From contig CP128386.1 of the NCBI GenBank assembly GCA_030345135.1, forward strand, positions 1,386,621 through 1,450,620: a stretch of 64,000 bases of DNA, written 5' to 3'. The notes under the pieces are model-generated. The model saw only the letters and a list, made by a program, of their open reading frames with translations, was not told where the DNA came from and made no database searches. This DNA comes from Chitinophagaceae bacterium DXS. GTDB taxonomy: Bacteria > Bacteroidota > Bacteroidia > Chitinophagales > Chitinophagaceae. Below are positions 41,093-48,659 of this stretch, in pieces (position 1 is the first letter of the stretch; every line of letters starts with the position of its first letter). A program made the position numbers and the translations under genes.

Positions 41093-43111
41093 ATGTTTTT
41101 CCTTAAAAAGAATTTGATGAAAAAAATAGGTTTGGCGATCCTTATCTTTTCTACTATGAGAGGATCATCTCAGGATACATTGACTTCGATCGGATTGTTG
41201 CATGACGTTACTGTCACTGCGATAAAGGAGCATGTATCGCCTTCAATGCGTTTTTTAAAAAAGCAATTTTTTAGCACGACAGAAGATATGCTGTGCAGAA
41301 TGCAGAGTGTATACCTTGTCAGGCGGGGTGCATATGGGCAGGAGCCGGCGATCCGCGGATTAAATGGTGGGCAAATAAACATGACGATAGATGGCATGCG
41401 TGTATTTGGTGCCTGTACGGATAAAATGGATCCTGCCACAATTTATATTGAGCCCATTAACTTAAAGAACATCCAGGTGAGTACTTCCGCAGATGGAGGT
41501 GTGTCTGGCAGTTCGCTGGGCGGAAGTATGAATATGCAATTGTATGATCCCATTTTTGCCACTGGAAAAAAGCTGGATGGCAATCTTTATGTTTCTGGTC
41601 AAAGTGTTGCGAATGGAATTAACACAGGAGGTGATTTTAGTTATGCAACTGCTAACGAAGCTATGCGGATAAGTAGCGTGTACAGGAAACAGCAGGATTA
41701 TAAAGATGGAAATGGAATTGTTGTAGCGCACAGCGGTTACGAGAAACTGAATGCTTCTCTGAGTTACAAAAGAAAGTTAAGTGATCATTCAACGCTTAAA
41801 CTGGACGCGCTTGTAGATGACGGCTGGAATATTGGTTATCCTGCACTGCCAATGGATGCGGGCTACGCAGCAGCACGGATCTTGTCGGCGACATACTTGC
41901 GCAATATGTCAAAAAGCTGGATCAGCAATTTGCAAGTGAAGGGTTATTACAACAACGTTCGTCATTATATGGATGATAGTCATCGTACGGATATTGATAT
42001 GCATATGGATATGCCGGGAAGAAGTGAAGTAGAGGGTGCAATTATCCAGGCAACCACTCCGAAGCTGGCAAATCATTTAATTACTGCGAAAGCAGAGTGG
42101 TACAGGAATGCAGCCGTAGCATCCATGACCATGCATGAAGATCATGAACGGTCAATGTACATGCTCACATTGCCCAATACAGAGCGCAACGTAACATCAC
42201 TGACAGTGAAAGATCAGTGGAGTGTTGATTCTTTAAATAAAATATTCATCTCCTCAAGTGTTGATGCCGCATGGATCAATATGAATGCTGACTTAGGTAA
42301 AGCAGAGCTGGGTGTGTTTGGTCAGTCAGATTTTAATCAATCCAGATCAGCGTGGTCAGTTAATGCGACCTGGCAAAGAAAGATTGCAGGAAACTGGCAG
42401 TCGAGAGTTGGAATTGGCCGTGGTGAACGTTTGCCTGTAAACAATGAGTTGTTCGGGTATTATTTGTTTAACCGGCAGGACGGCTTCGATTATGTGGGTA
42501 ATACATCGCTGAAAAATGAATGGTCCATCAACTCCGAAGCTTCTTTGAAATACACATCAACGATGGTTGAATGTGATCTTTCTATCTTCTACAACAATAT
42601 TCATAATTATATCATTGGTTACATTATTGAGGGTGCAGTGCCGATGACCAAAGGAGCTTCCGGAGTGAAACAATACAATAACAATGGTGTGGCTAATTTA
42701 TATGGAGTTGAGGCTACGGCAATTTTTTCTCCTGGCTGTCATTTAAGGATTGTCCATACTTCCAAATGGATGCAGGGGCAATATCAGAACGGCGGCTACA
42801 TGCCTATGATTTCGCCATACAGAGCAGTAACATCCGTTGGATATTATCCTGGCAAGTTTGCTTTCTCAGTAGAGAATGAAGCTGCAGCTGCTCAGTACAG
42901 GTATGACAAAAGTTATGGAGAAGATTTGACAAACGGTTATGCTGTGTTTAATGTAAAATGTGATTATTCGTTTCCGGTAAAAGGATCAACAATAAAATTA
43001 TTTGGCGGGGTTGATAATATGTTTAATAAAGTATATCATGATCATTTGGACTGGGGAAATATCAATCGCCCGGGAAGGAATGTAGTGATGGGAGTGCAGG
43101 CGAGGTTTTAA
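41093..43111 (+). CDS. TonB-dependent copper receptor (NosA/OprC-like)
   Basis: The 672-residue protein has a signal peptide (MKKIGLAILIFSTMRGSSQ; the ATG at 41117 is an alternative start), a plug domain (AIRGLNGGQINMTIDGMRVF) and a beta-barrel ending in VVMGVQARF. The plug carries GACTDKMDP with Cys108-x3-Met112, and the barrel carries His291-x-Met293 (VRHYMDD), followed by MHMDM at 303-307. The C-x3-M plus H-x-M pair matches the copper site known in OprC of Pseudomonas, a relative of the NosA receptor needed for N2O reductase. It likely imports copper for the nos system on its right. Confidence 0.85.
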   Translation: MFFLKKNLMKKIGLAILIFSTMRGSSQDTLTSIGLLHDVTVTAIKEHVSPSMRFLKKQFFSTTEDMLCRMQSVYLVRRGAYGQEPAIRGLNGGQINMTIDGMRVFGACTDKMDPATIYIEPINLKNIQVSTSADGGVSGSSLGGSMNMQLYDPIFATGKKLDGNLYVSGQSVANGINTGGDFSYATANEAMRISSVYRKQQDYKDGNGIVVAHSGYEKLNASLSYKRKLSDHSTLKLDALVDDGWNIGYPALPMDAGYAAARILSATYLRNMSKSWISNLQVKGYYNNVRHYMDDSHRTDIDMHMDMPGRSEVEGAIIQATTPKLANHLITAKAEWYRNAAVASMTMHEDHERSMYMLTLPNTERNVTSLTVKDQWSVDSLNKIFISSSVDAAWINMNADLGKAELGVFGQSDFNQSRSAWSVNATWQRKIAGNWQSRVGIGRGERLPVNNELFGYYLFNRQDGFDYVGNTSLKNEWSINSEASLKYTSTMVECDLSIFYNNIHNYIIGYIIEGAVPMTKGASGVKQYNNNGVANLYGVEATAIFSPGCHLRIVHTSKWMQGQYQNGGYMPMISPYRAVTSVGYYPGKFAFSVENEAAAAQYRYDKSYGEDLTNGYAVFNVKCDYSFPVKGSTIKLFGGVDNMFNKVYHDHLDWGNINRPGRNVVMGVQARF

Positions 43112-43127
43112 CGGAGAAGAACTTCTG

Positions 43128-43162
43128 GTGAATAGTGAATGGTCAATAGTGAAAAGTGCGGC
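43128..43162. repeat. Heptad repeat (GTGAATA type) after the copper receptor
   Basis: GTGAATA, GTGAATG, GTCAATA, GTGAAAA, GTGCGGC run in phase 17 bp after the receptor stop. The last words equal those at 23926-23939. Confidence 0.8.
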
Positions 43163-43397
43163 GGATTAATTGTTTCCGGTTAGCGAGCATGTTTGAGTGG
43201 AAATAATGTAAATCAGCGAGGCGCGAGGCTTCGCTGATTGCATTTTGGTTTGTTGCTTTCATTAGTAATCTGGATTATATCATGAACTTCAAACTAAGCA
43301 AAGAAATGCCAGGCCCAATTTAAGGTAATCCCGAAGGGCAATGTCATTAAGTTAAGAGTTGACATATCAAACGCTCATAAAAATATCGCTATCAGTT

Positions 43398-43545
43398 CAT
43401 ATTCGAGAGACCTCTCCTGTCGTCGAGGTGACGTTGCGGTTGCTGACTTGCTCATTATTCTATACTTATTATTGATACTGTTGTGATTACTTTTTCTGAT
43501 AAGCCAGGATCGTCATATCGACGATAGGAGATATCTCCCAAAGTT
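43398..43545. repeat. 135-bp element with terminal inverted repeats, copy 2 (inverted)
   Basis: The core 43405-43539 is the reverse complement of copy 1 in layout and length: GAGAGACCTCTCC at one end and GGAGATATCTCCC at the other, with TTACTTTTTCTGATAAGCCA inside. The ends 43405-43435 and 43509-43539 are 31 bp each. The similarity continues a few bases outward (AAAGTTG). The two copies bracket the lipoprotein and copper receptor genes. Confidence 0.88.
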
Positions 43546-43740
43546 GAAAATGTCTGTGCTTAACTTAATTACATTGCCCGAAGGGATGGAATTATTATAG
43601 AAAGATGTACATGTGCGTATTTAAAACCCAAAGCCCGCCTGACCGTACGGGCAAGGGTTGATATTTTATTATACTAACTCCTCGGCTTTTGAATAAATTT
43701 ATAGCCTTATCTCTAACAATTTCATCCCTTCGGAGTGTAC

Positions 43741-44110
43741 GTATTGAGTTTAATGTTTTAGTAAAGCCTTGCGTGCGTTGGATGTTATTTCAATTGTTGT
43801 GATCTATACACATCGCTACAAGCGATAGAGTAATACCACGAAGCCTGGAAGCATAGCGGAGCGGATGGTATGCCGCAAATTGGATGTTGTAAAGAAGCAA
43901 TGCATTTTGTCGCCACATGCATTTCGCGAAAGATTTTGAACCATGTAAGGAGTATAAGAGCATATAAGGGCTTGCATTCAATGCTTGCCGTGAAAATATA
44001 AGCGAGCAGCACTTTAACTGAGGCTGAAGGCCTCACAGAATTAGCCCAGGGCAACGCCCTGGGAAAAATACCAAATGGCAATCAGGCCCTAAAAGGGCGA
44101 AAGCAAACAG
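43741..44110. repeat. Composite REP-like palindromic region
   Basis: This non-coding stretch contains ATCGCTACAAGCGATAGAGT (a hairpin with GAGTAATACCACGAAGC after it), GAGGCTGAAGGCCTCA (44021-44036), AGCCCAGGGC-AACGCCCTGGG (44043-44064) and GGCCCTAAAAGGGCG. Short palindromes follow one another much as in REP clusters. A 98-codon reverse frame crosses it but looks like translated repeat. With the neighbouring hairpins it accounts for most of the 1.26-kb gap 43112-44376. Confidence 0.65.
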
Positions 44111-44246
44111 ATCAATTATTGTCCGTTAATTTTCGATTCTTCAGAATTTACCGGGCAAGTAAATTAGTCTGCAGGTCCAATTCTGTTCTATGTTGGAATA
44201 TTGATCTATGCGGCTTGCTGAGGCTTTTCATCGGCGTTAAAATTCA

Positions 44247-44316
44247 TCGCTAGAAGCGATAGAGTAAGGCTGCGAAGCAAGGAGGCTTCGCGGAACTTTA
44301 AACCTCCTTGCTTCGC
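44247..44316. repeat. REP-like hairpin near the end of the nos cluster
   Basis: ATCGCTAGAAGCGATAGAGT repeats the motif of 43821-43843 with small changes. It is followed by a perfect 14-bp inverted repeat, GCGAAGCAAGGAGG (44272-44285) with CCTCCTTGCTTCGC (44303-44316). It lies 61 bp beyond the stop of the last nos-cluster gene and may protect or end that transcript. Confidence 0.75.
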
Positions 44317-44376
44317 GCAAGAAATAACGGCTTCAACACAGCGGAAATGTTTTTTAGAAAAATAGTATTAGTTTTT

Positions 44377-44775
44377 TTATGAACTTAAAGGAGATATGTT
44401 ATTACCCACAATTTTTGTCTGCATTACTACTGATATGCTTGTCGCCCGGCGTTTGGCAAGCTCAGCTTTTTCTCCTTCAAATAATTCATCAACGGTTTGT
44501 GTGAACAACTTGTTCCACTGCGAAAAATGTTTTTTGGATAGCGGATTTTTTTCGTGCAACCTGGTGTGGCTTTTCATCGGATTGCCGTTGTATGTGCCTG
44601 AATAAAATATGGCGTTGTCCCAAAAATTATACATCGTCGCGAGATGTTTGCTCCAATTGGTCTTTTCAAAAAAAGGGCCGATCAATTTATCCTGCGACAC
44701 CTTTTGGTAAAATGAATCAACTATCAGCTTAATGTCCTCTACAGTTTCAATATCTCTTTTGCCGTTTTTTTTCAT
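44377..44775 (-). CDS. Truncated haemoglobin (group III-like)
   Basis: The 132-residue protein fits group III truncated haemoglobins: LIVDSFYQKVSQDKLIGPFF at the start, FWDNAIFYSGTYNGNPM, then LHEKNPLSKKHFSQW with the likely proximal His. It would bind O2 or NO. As the last gene of the reverse nos cluster, 19 bp after nosY, it may scavenge NO or O2 during denitrification. Confidence 0.87.
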   Translation of the reverse strand: MKKNGKRDIETVEDIKLIVDSFYQKVSQDKLIGPFFEKTNWSKHLATMYNFWDNAIFYSGTYNGNPMKSHTRLHEKNPLSKKHFSQWNKLFTQTVDELFEGEKAELAKRRATSISVVMQTKIVGNNISPLSS

Positions 44776-44794
44776 TGTGGTAAAGGTTAAGTGG

Positions 44795-45571
44795 TTATAG
44801 ATCTTTTCTTATGAATTTCCTGGTTGAGAAAAATAAGGGAACAATGATCCAGAGCAGCAACACAACGAACGAAATGCTGATGCCTGTCGTCGTTCCAAAA
44901 AAGTCTTTAAATATAGCGCCGGTATAACCCATCAATGCTGATACGTCCATTTTCAATAAAATCAAAATCCGGCCAAGATCAATCGGGTTTAAGGCACTTA
45001 CTCCAATCATCGCTTTTTCTAGTGGATAGTCGGCAAACTGAAACAACAGGAACAACACTATTCCATCAAATACCAGGGCGAAGTACAGCCAGATAAGAAT
45101 AGTAATTCCTATCCCTTTGGCTTTGTCCCTGGTTTTTACTGCGGCAAACATTGCCACTGCAACAAATATCACAGACAATAAAACACCAACTGCGATTATC
45201 ATCAATCCAGTCGCCGTTGGTTCAAAAAGCAGAATAGGAACACCTGCACCAATCAAAAATGCGATGGTAAAAGAAGTTGCCAGGCCGGTAAAAAGACTGA
45301 GCCAGATTTTTTTTCTTTGCAGGGGCTGGCTAACCAGCAGTTCAATGAACTCGGCGCTGTTGTAAATGTAAATAGTTGAAAATATGATGCTGATGAGTGG
45401 CACGACTATAAGAACAATATTCAGCAAGCTCAGCAGACCTTTCGAGCTATTATCCTCCAGGCTGAAAATAGTAAAGGAGATCGCAAGGAGAAAAATTGTG
45501 TATGACAATATGATCTTGTTGCGAAGTATATCTGTGATTACGTATTTAATAATCTTTTTCATGTTCTTCAA
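44795..45571 (-). CDS. nosY: NosY-type ABC permease
   Basis: The 258-residue protein has six membrane segments and begins KKIIKYVITDILRNKIILSY, the usual NosY/ABC-2 permease start. It forms the membrane part of the NosFY transporter, which with NosD supports assembly of the CuZ centre of NosZ, probably by supplying sulfur and/or copper handling. The start could also be the second Met at 45562. The gap to nosF is 24 bp. Confidence 0.88.
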   Translation of the reverse strand: MKNMKKIIKYVITDILRNKIILSYTIFLLAISFTIFSLEDNSSKGLLSLLNIVLIVVPLISIIFSTIYIYNSAEFIELLVSQPLQRKKIWLSLFTGLATSFTIAFLIGAGVPILLFEPTATGLMIIAVGVLLSVIFVAVAMFAAVKTRDKAKGIGITILIWLYFALVFDGIVLFLLFQFADYPLEKAMIGVSALNPIDLGRILILLKMDVSALMGYTGAIFKDFFGTTTGISISFVVLLLWIIVPLFFSTRKFIRKDL

Positions 45572-45595
45572 TTAAGGCTTGCAGAAAAGACTGTT

Positions 45596-46303
45596 TTATT
45601 GACATTGCACCATAACCGATGCAATAGCTCTTGATAATTTATGTTCACCGGTTTCATGCTTTAGTACCTCAATTGGCTTATGAAATACCAGTTTGCCGTC
45701 CTGCATGTAAATTACCTGTGTGGCCAGATCATCCAGCTCGCTCAGTATATGCGATGTTATCAGGATAAGTTTTCCGCTTTTCTTTTCGGCGATGATTTTT
45801 TGCTTCAGTATTTCTGATGCAACAGGATCCAATCCGGCTGTTGGTTCATCAAGTATCAATACTTCAGGATCAAACATAAAGGCGAGAGCTGCGCTCACTT
45901 TTTGACGGGTGCCGCCGGATAATGTACGCATTCTTTTATCCAGCAAACTCTTGAAGTCAAATTCGTTCAACAGGTCGTTGTCTCTTCTCCCTTCATGCAT
46001 TCTTATATCACTCATCATGTCCAACACCTGGCCAATGGTCATATTCTCGGGATAGCGTCCGATTTGCGGCATATAGCCTATTTGGGATCTATACTGCCAG
46101 TTGTTGGATATATTTTGACCATTAAATGTAATGGTGCCGCTATCCGGAACAACCATTCCCAGGATGCTCTTTATTAACGTTGTCTTGCCGCTTCCATTAG
46201 GTCCAATCAGTGCAACGCACTCGCCTTTGGAACAGGAAGCGGAAACATTGTCCAATGCTATTAACTTTCCAAAGCGTTTGGTAATATTTGTAGCTATGAT
46301 CAT
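45596..46303 (-). CDS. nosF: NosF ABC ATPase
   Basis: The 235-residue ATPase has Walker A (LIGPNGSGKTTLIKSILG), the signature LSGGTRQKVSAAL and Walker B (PEVLILDEPTAGLDPVAS). Its start overlaps the nosD stop by 4 bp (ATGA), so nosD and nosF are coupled. Confidence 0.92.
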   Translation of the reverse strand: MIIATNITKRFGKLIALDNVSASCSKGECVALIGPNGSGKTTLIKSILGMVVPDSGTITFNGQNISNNWQYRSQIGYMPQIGRYPENMTIGQVLDMMSDIRMHEGRRDNDLLNEFDFKSLLDKRMRTLSGGTRQKVSAALAFMFDPEVLILDEPTAGLDPVASEILKQKIIAEKKSGKLILITSHILSELDDLATQVIYMQDGKLVFHKPIEVLKHETGEHKLSRAIASVMVQCQ

Positions 46304-47532
46304 AGGTTCATTGGTTTAATCAGAGGCTTTGCGTCGATCAGATTCTCAGGGGTAAGGGAGGGTAGAACCTTTTCGGTCTTATCCAGCAATGTTGTCATAA
46401 AACTTCTGAAAAGGATCATGGCAGGCGGATTCCTTTCTACTATCATGGAGTACATGCTGACAGGCCTGTACGGTACATCACCTACGTTGTCCTTATTCAA
46501 ATCATATCCTTCGTATTTGTCCCAATAGTTGCCGTTGAAATTATTCAAAACCAGCGATCCATTGGTGCCTACGTCAAATGTATTTCCAAGGAAATTGTTT
46601 TTGTGTACCTCGTTGTCCATGCAGCTTGCCTGGATCTTCAGCGCCCAACCATTATTTCTAAAGGAATTTTTTATAACTGTTACTCTGCTGGCTCCTTCCA
46701 TATAAATGCCGCTGGTGTTTTTTATAAAATAATTTCCCTCGATGTGGCTGTCTGAAATCTCTTTCAGTAAAATGCCATATGCTGCGTCACCCCAATTCTC
46801 TTCAAAATGATTGTTGAACATTTTCACATGGTGCGAATACATTACAGAAACGCCGGCTCCGTTATGTTTAAATGTATTGCCAACGTAGGTATCACTATTA
46901 GAAAACATGAAGTGAAGACCATATCGCAGATTGCGCTGGGATTGATTGCGCCATATCACTGAGTTGGTAACAAATTCAAAATAGATGCCATCACGGTGTC
47001 CCGTAATTGAATTGCCAACAATTTGCATACTATCACTTTTCCAGCAGTGAATTCCGTTGCCGCTTTGCTGTTCCTCTTTCTTGAACGCTGTTAACGTATT
47101 GTTGCGGATAATACAATTGCGGCCGTACTGCGAGTAAATACCAAAGAAGGTTTGTATAAGAACATTGTTTTGTATGGTAACATTTCTGCTGTTATACAAT
47201 TTAATGCCCGCAAAATCTTCAAGACTTGAAGTGCCTGAATTAACGACTTTTAAACCATCTACAACCACACTGTCAGCTTTAATTGAAATTACCTCGTATT
47301 TGTTTTCGCCGTCAATTACAGGCAGGTTAATTCCTTTGATCGTTATTTTTTTTCTGATGATAAGATTGCCTTCTGCATAATGACCACTTTGTATAAGGAT
47401 GGTATCGTGGTCTTTTGCCAGTTCCAGGGCAGATCTGATTGTGCTTATCTTTTCATTTTTACCTACCTGTATGGTGTTTGCAAGGTTGGCAGTATAATAA
47501 AAGCAGCATAATAATAGTATGAATGTTTTCAT
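46300..47532 (-). CDS. nosD: NosD periplasmic beta-helix protein
   Basis: The 410-residue protein has a signal peptide (MKTFILLLCCFYYTANLA) and repeated right-handed beta-helix rungs (NVTIQNNVLIQTFFGIYSQY, GRNCIIRNNTL, SHIEGNYFIKNTSGIYMEGA), typical of the NosD/CASH family. It is required for NosZ maturation in the periplasm with NosFY. The C-terminal 45 residues (MSMYSMIVERNPPAMILFRS) match the usual NosD tail. Confidence 0.92.
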   Translation of the reverse strand: MKTFILLLCCFYYTANLANTIQVGKNEKISTIRSALELAKDHDTILIQSGHYAEGNLIIRKKITIKGINLPVIDGENKYEVISIKADSVVVDGLKVVNSGTSSLEDFAGIKLYNSRNVTIQNNVLIQTFFGIYSQYGRNCIIRNNTLTAFKKEEQQSGNGIHCWKSDSMQIVGNSITGHRDGIYFEFVTNSVIWRNQSQRNLRYGLHFMFSNSDTYVGNTFKHNGAGVSVMYSHHVKMFNNHFEENWGDAAYGILLKEISDSHIEGNYFIKNTSGIYMEGASRVTVIKNSFRNNGWALKIQASCMDNEVHKNNFLGNTFDVGTNGSLVLNNFNGNYWDKYEGYDLNKDNVGDVPYRPVSMYSMIVERNPPAMILFRSFMTTLLDKTEKVLPSLTPENLIDAKPLIKPMNL

Positions 47533-47547
47533 GGCTTCACTTTCACA

Positions 47548-48582
47548 TTAAGGTTCTGTTGCTGCCCTTTCCAGGCCGCTCCATTCTATCTTTTCTCCTT
47601 CGAATTGTTCCTGCACATGCTTTATGTCTTGTGTTCGTTTGAATGCTACGATATTTCCGTTCATTGGGCTATTGAACTTGTCGCTTTTGTAAAAGAACAT
47701 TTCGTCTTTAGGGAGTAACTGACCCGGGCTGTAAAAATCTGTAAAGTAAATAGCTTTCACATCAGCACTGTCAAGTGATTTCTTTTTTAAAAAGGACATG
47801 ATGCAATGGGTGTCATCAAATTTAAAAACGCGTCCTTTTTTCGAAATGATCTCAGATGCAAATTTAGGATCGCTGATGTTCATTTTGCAGAAGCTGCATT
47901 GATCTCTTCCCGCATTAATGGGCTGTGGTTGGGCTGAACAGGAAGATGCAAATATGCTTATGATGAATAGTACTGCAATTGAACCGGCTAGGCGGCTGTT
48001 TTTAGTGATTCGTGCTGCTTTATATTCAAAAAAACATGAAATGCATAATACTAATGCTGTAATAAAGATCAGGAACCCGCCCGTAGCCGGGAATGAGTAT
48101 GCTGCAAAATTTAATAGCTGTTTATAACCAAGTAATGGTGGCTGATAAGCCATTCCTGGCACTTTGATGGCAGCATTGTCATCAAGATTGTGTCCGTAAT
48201 TATATTCCCATCTCCAGAAGTCAACCATGGCAACCAGGCAGAATAAGATGAATAATGCGGATGTTGTATAGAGTAATTTTCGTTTGCCGGCAATTGCAGT
48301 AATTAACAGTAAGACGCTAAAGAAAACAAGTATGTAAGGTAATACCGTAAATTCGATAAAGTCGTTTGCATGAAGTGTTTTCATGCCGATGTAGTGATTT
48401 AATCCATTGACAATGTCAACATCTCCGGCAAGTTTTCCTGCGTGAATGTATAAAGTAAGTCCTTCAGGATATTGTGGTGCATCCAGATCGATGCTCCATA
48501 TTGGAGTAAATAAAGCACCTGCAAGAGCGATGGCGGACAGGATCAGCAGTACTCGTACCCATTTTTTTATATGTTGTTTCAT
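47548..48582 (-). CDS. nosL: Fusion of a multi-pass membrane domain with a NosL copper chaperone
   Basis: Residues 1-200 form five or so membrane segments (VLLILSAIALAGALFTPIWS, VLPYILVFFSVLLLITAIAG, LLYTTSALFILFCLVAMVDF and others). After a further hydrophobic segment with a lipobox-like LFIISIFASSC comes a NosL domain: RDQCSFCKMNISDPKFASEI (C-x2-C-x-M copper motif), then FDDTHCIMSFLKK. NosL delivers Cu(I) to apo-NosZ and is normally a separate lipoprotein of about 170 residues. The fusion ties copper delivery to a membrane module. Confidence 0.85.
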   Translation of the reverse strand: MKQHIKKWVRVLLILSAIALAGALFTPIWSIDLDAPQYPEGLTLYIHAGKLAGDVDIVNGLNHYIGMKTLHANDFIEFTVLPYILVFFSVLLLITAIAGKRKLLYTTSALFILFCLVAMVDFWRWEYNYGHNLDDNAAIKVPGMAYQPPLLGYKQLLNFAAYSFPATGGFLIFITALVLCISCFFEYKAARITKNSRLAGSIAVLFIISIFASSCSAQPQPINAGRDQCSFCKMNISDPKFASEIISKKGRVFKFDDTHCIMSFLKKKSLDSADVKAIYFTDFYSPGQLLPKDEMFFYKSDKFNSPMNGNIVAFKRTQDIKHVQEQFEGEKIEWSGLERAATEP

Positions 48583-48621
48583 GGTTGATATTTCAATAGT
48601 TAAAAACAGGTAATCAAAAGA

Positions 48622-48647
48622 AAAGGGAACGGGAATCCGCTCCCTTT
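48622..48647 (-). terminator. Hairpin after nosZ, likely partial terminator
   Basis: On the reverse strand AAAGGGA pairs with TCCCTTT (48647-48641 and 48628-48622) with an inner CGG/CCG, followed by TCTTTT. It lies between nosZ and nosL and could lower accessory gene expression relative to nosZ. Confidence 0.65.
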
Positions 48648-48659
48648 ATTTTTCTCATG

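Noticed and set aside
39842-43545. Composite transposon
   Set aside because: The flanking elements carry no transposase and no clear target duplication; REPIN/MITE-like is the more careful call.
43785-44081. 98-codon reverse-strand reading frame as a gene
   Set aside because: It translates a cluster of palindromic repeats, has no start signal, and its sequence looks like repeat read-through.
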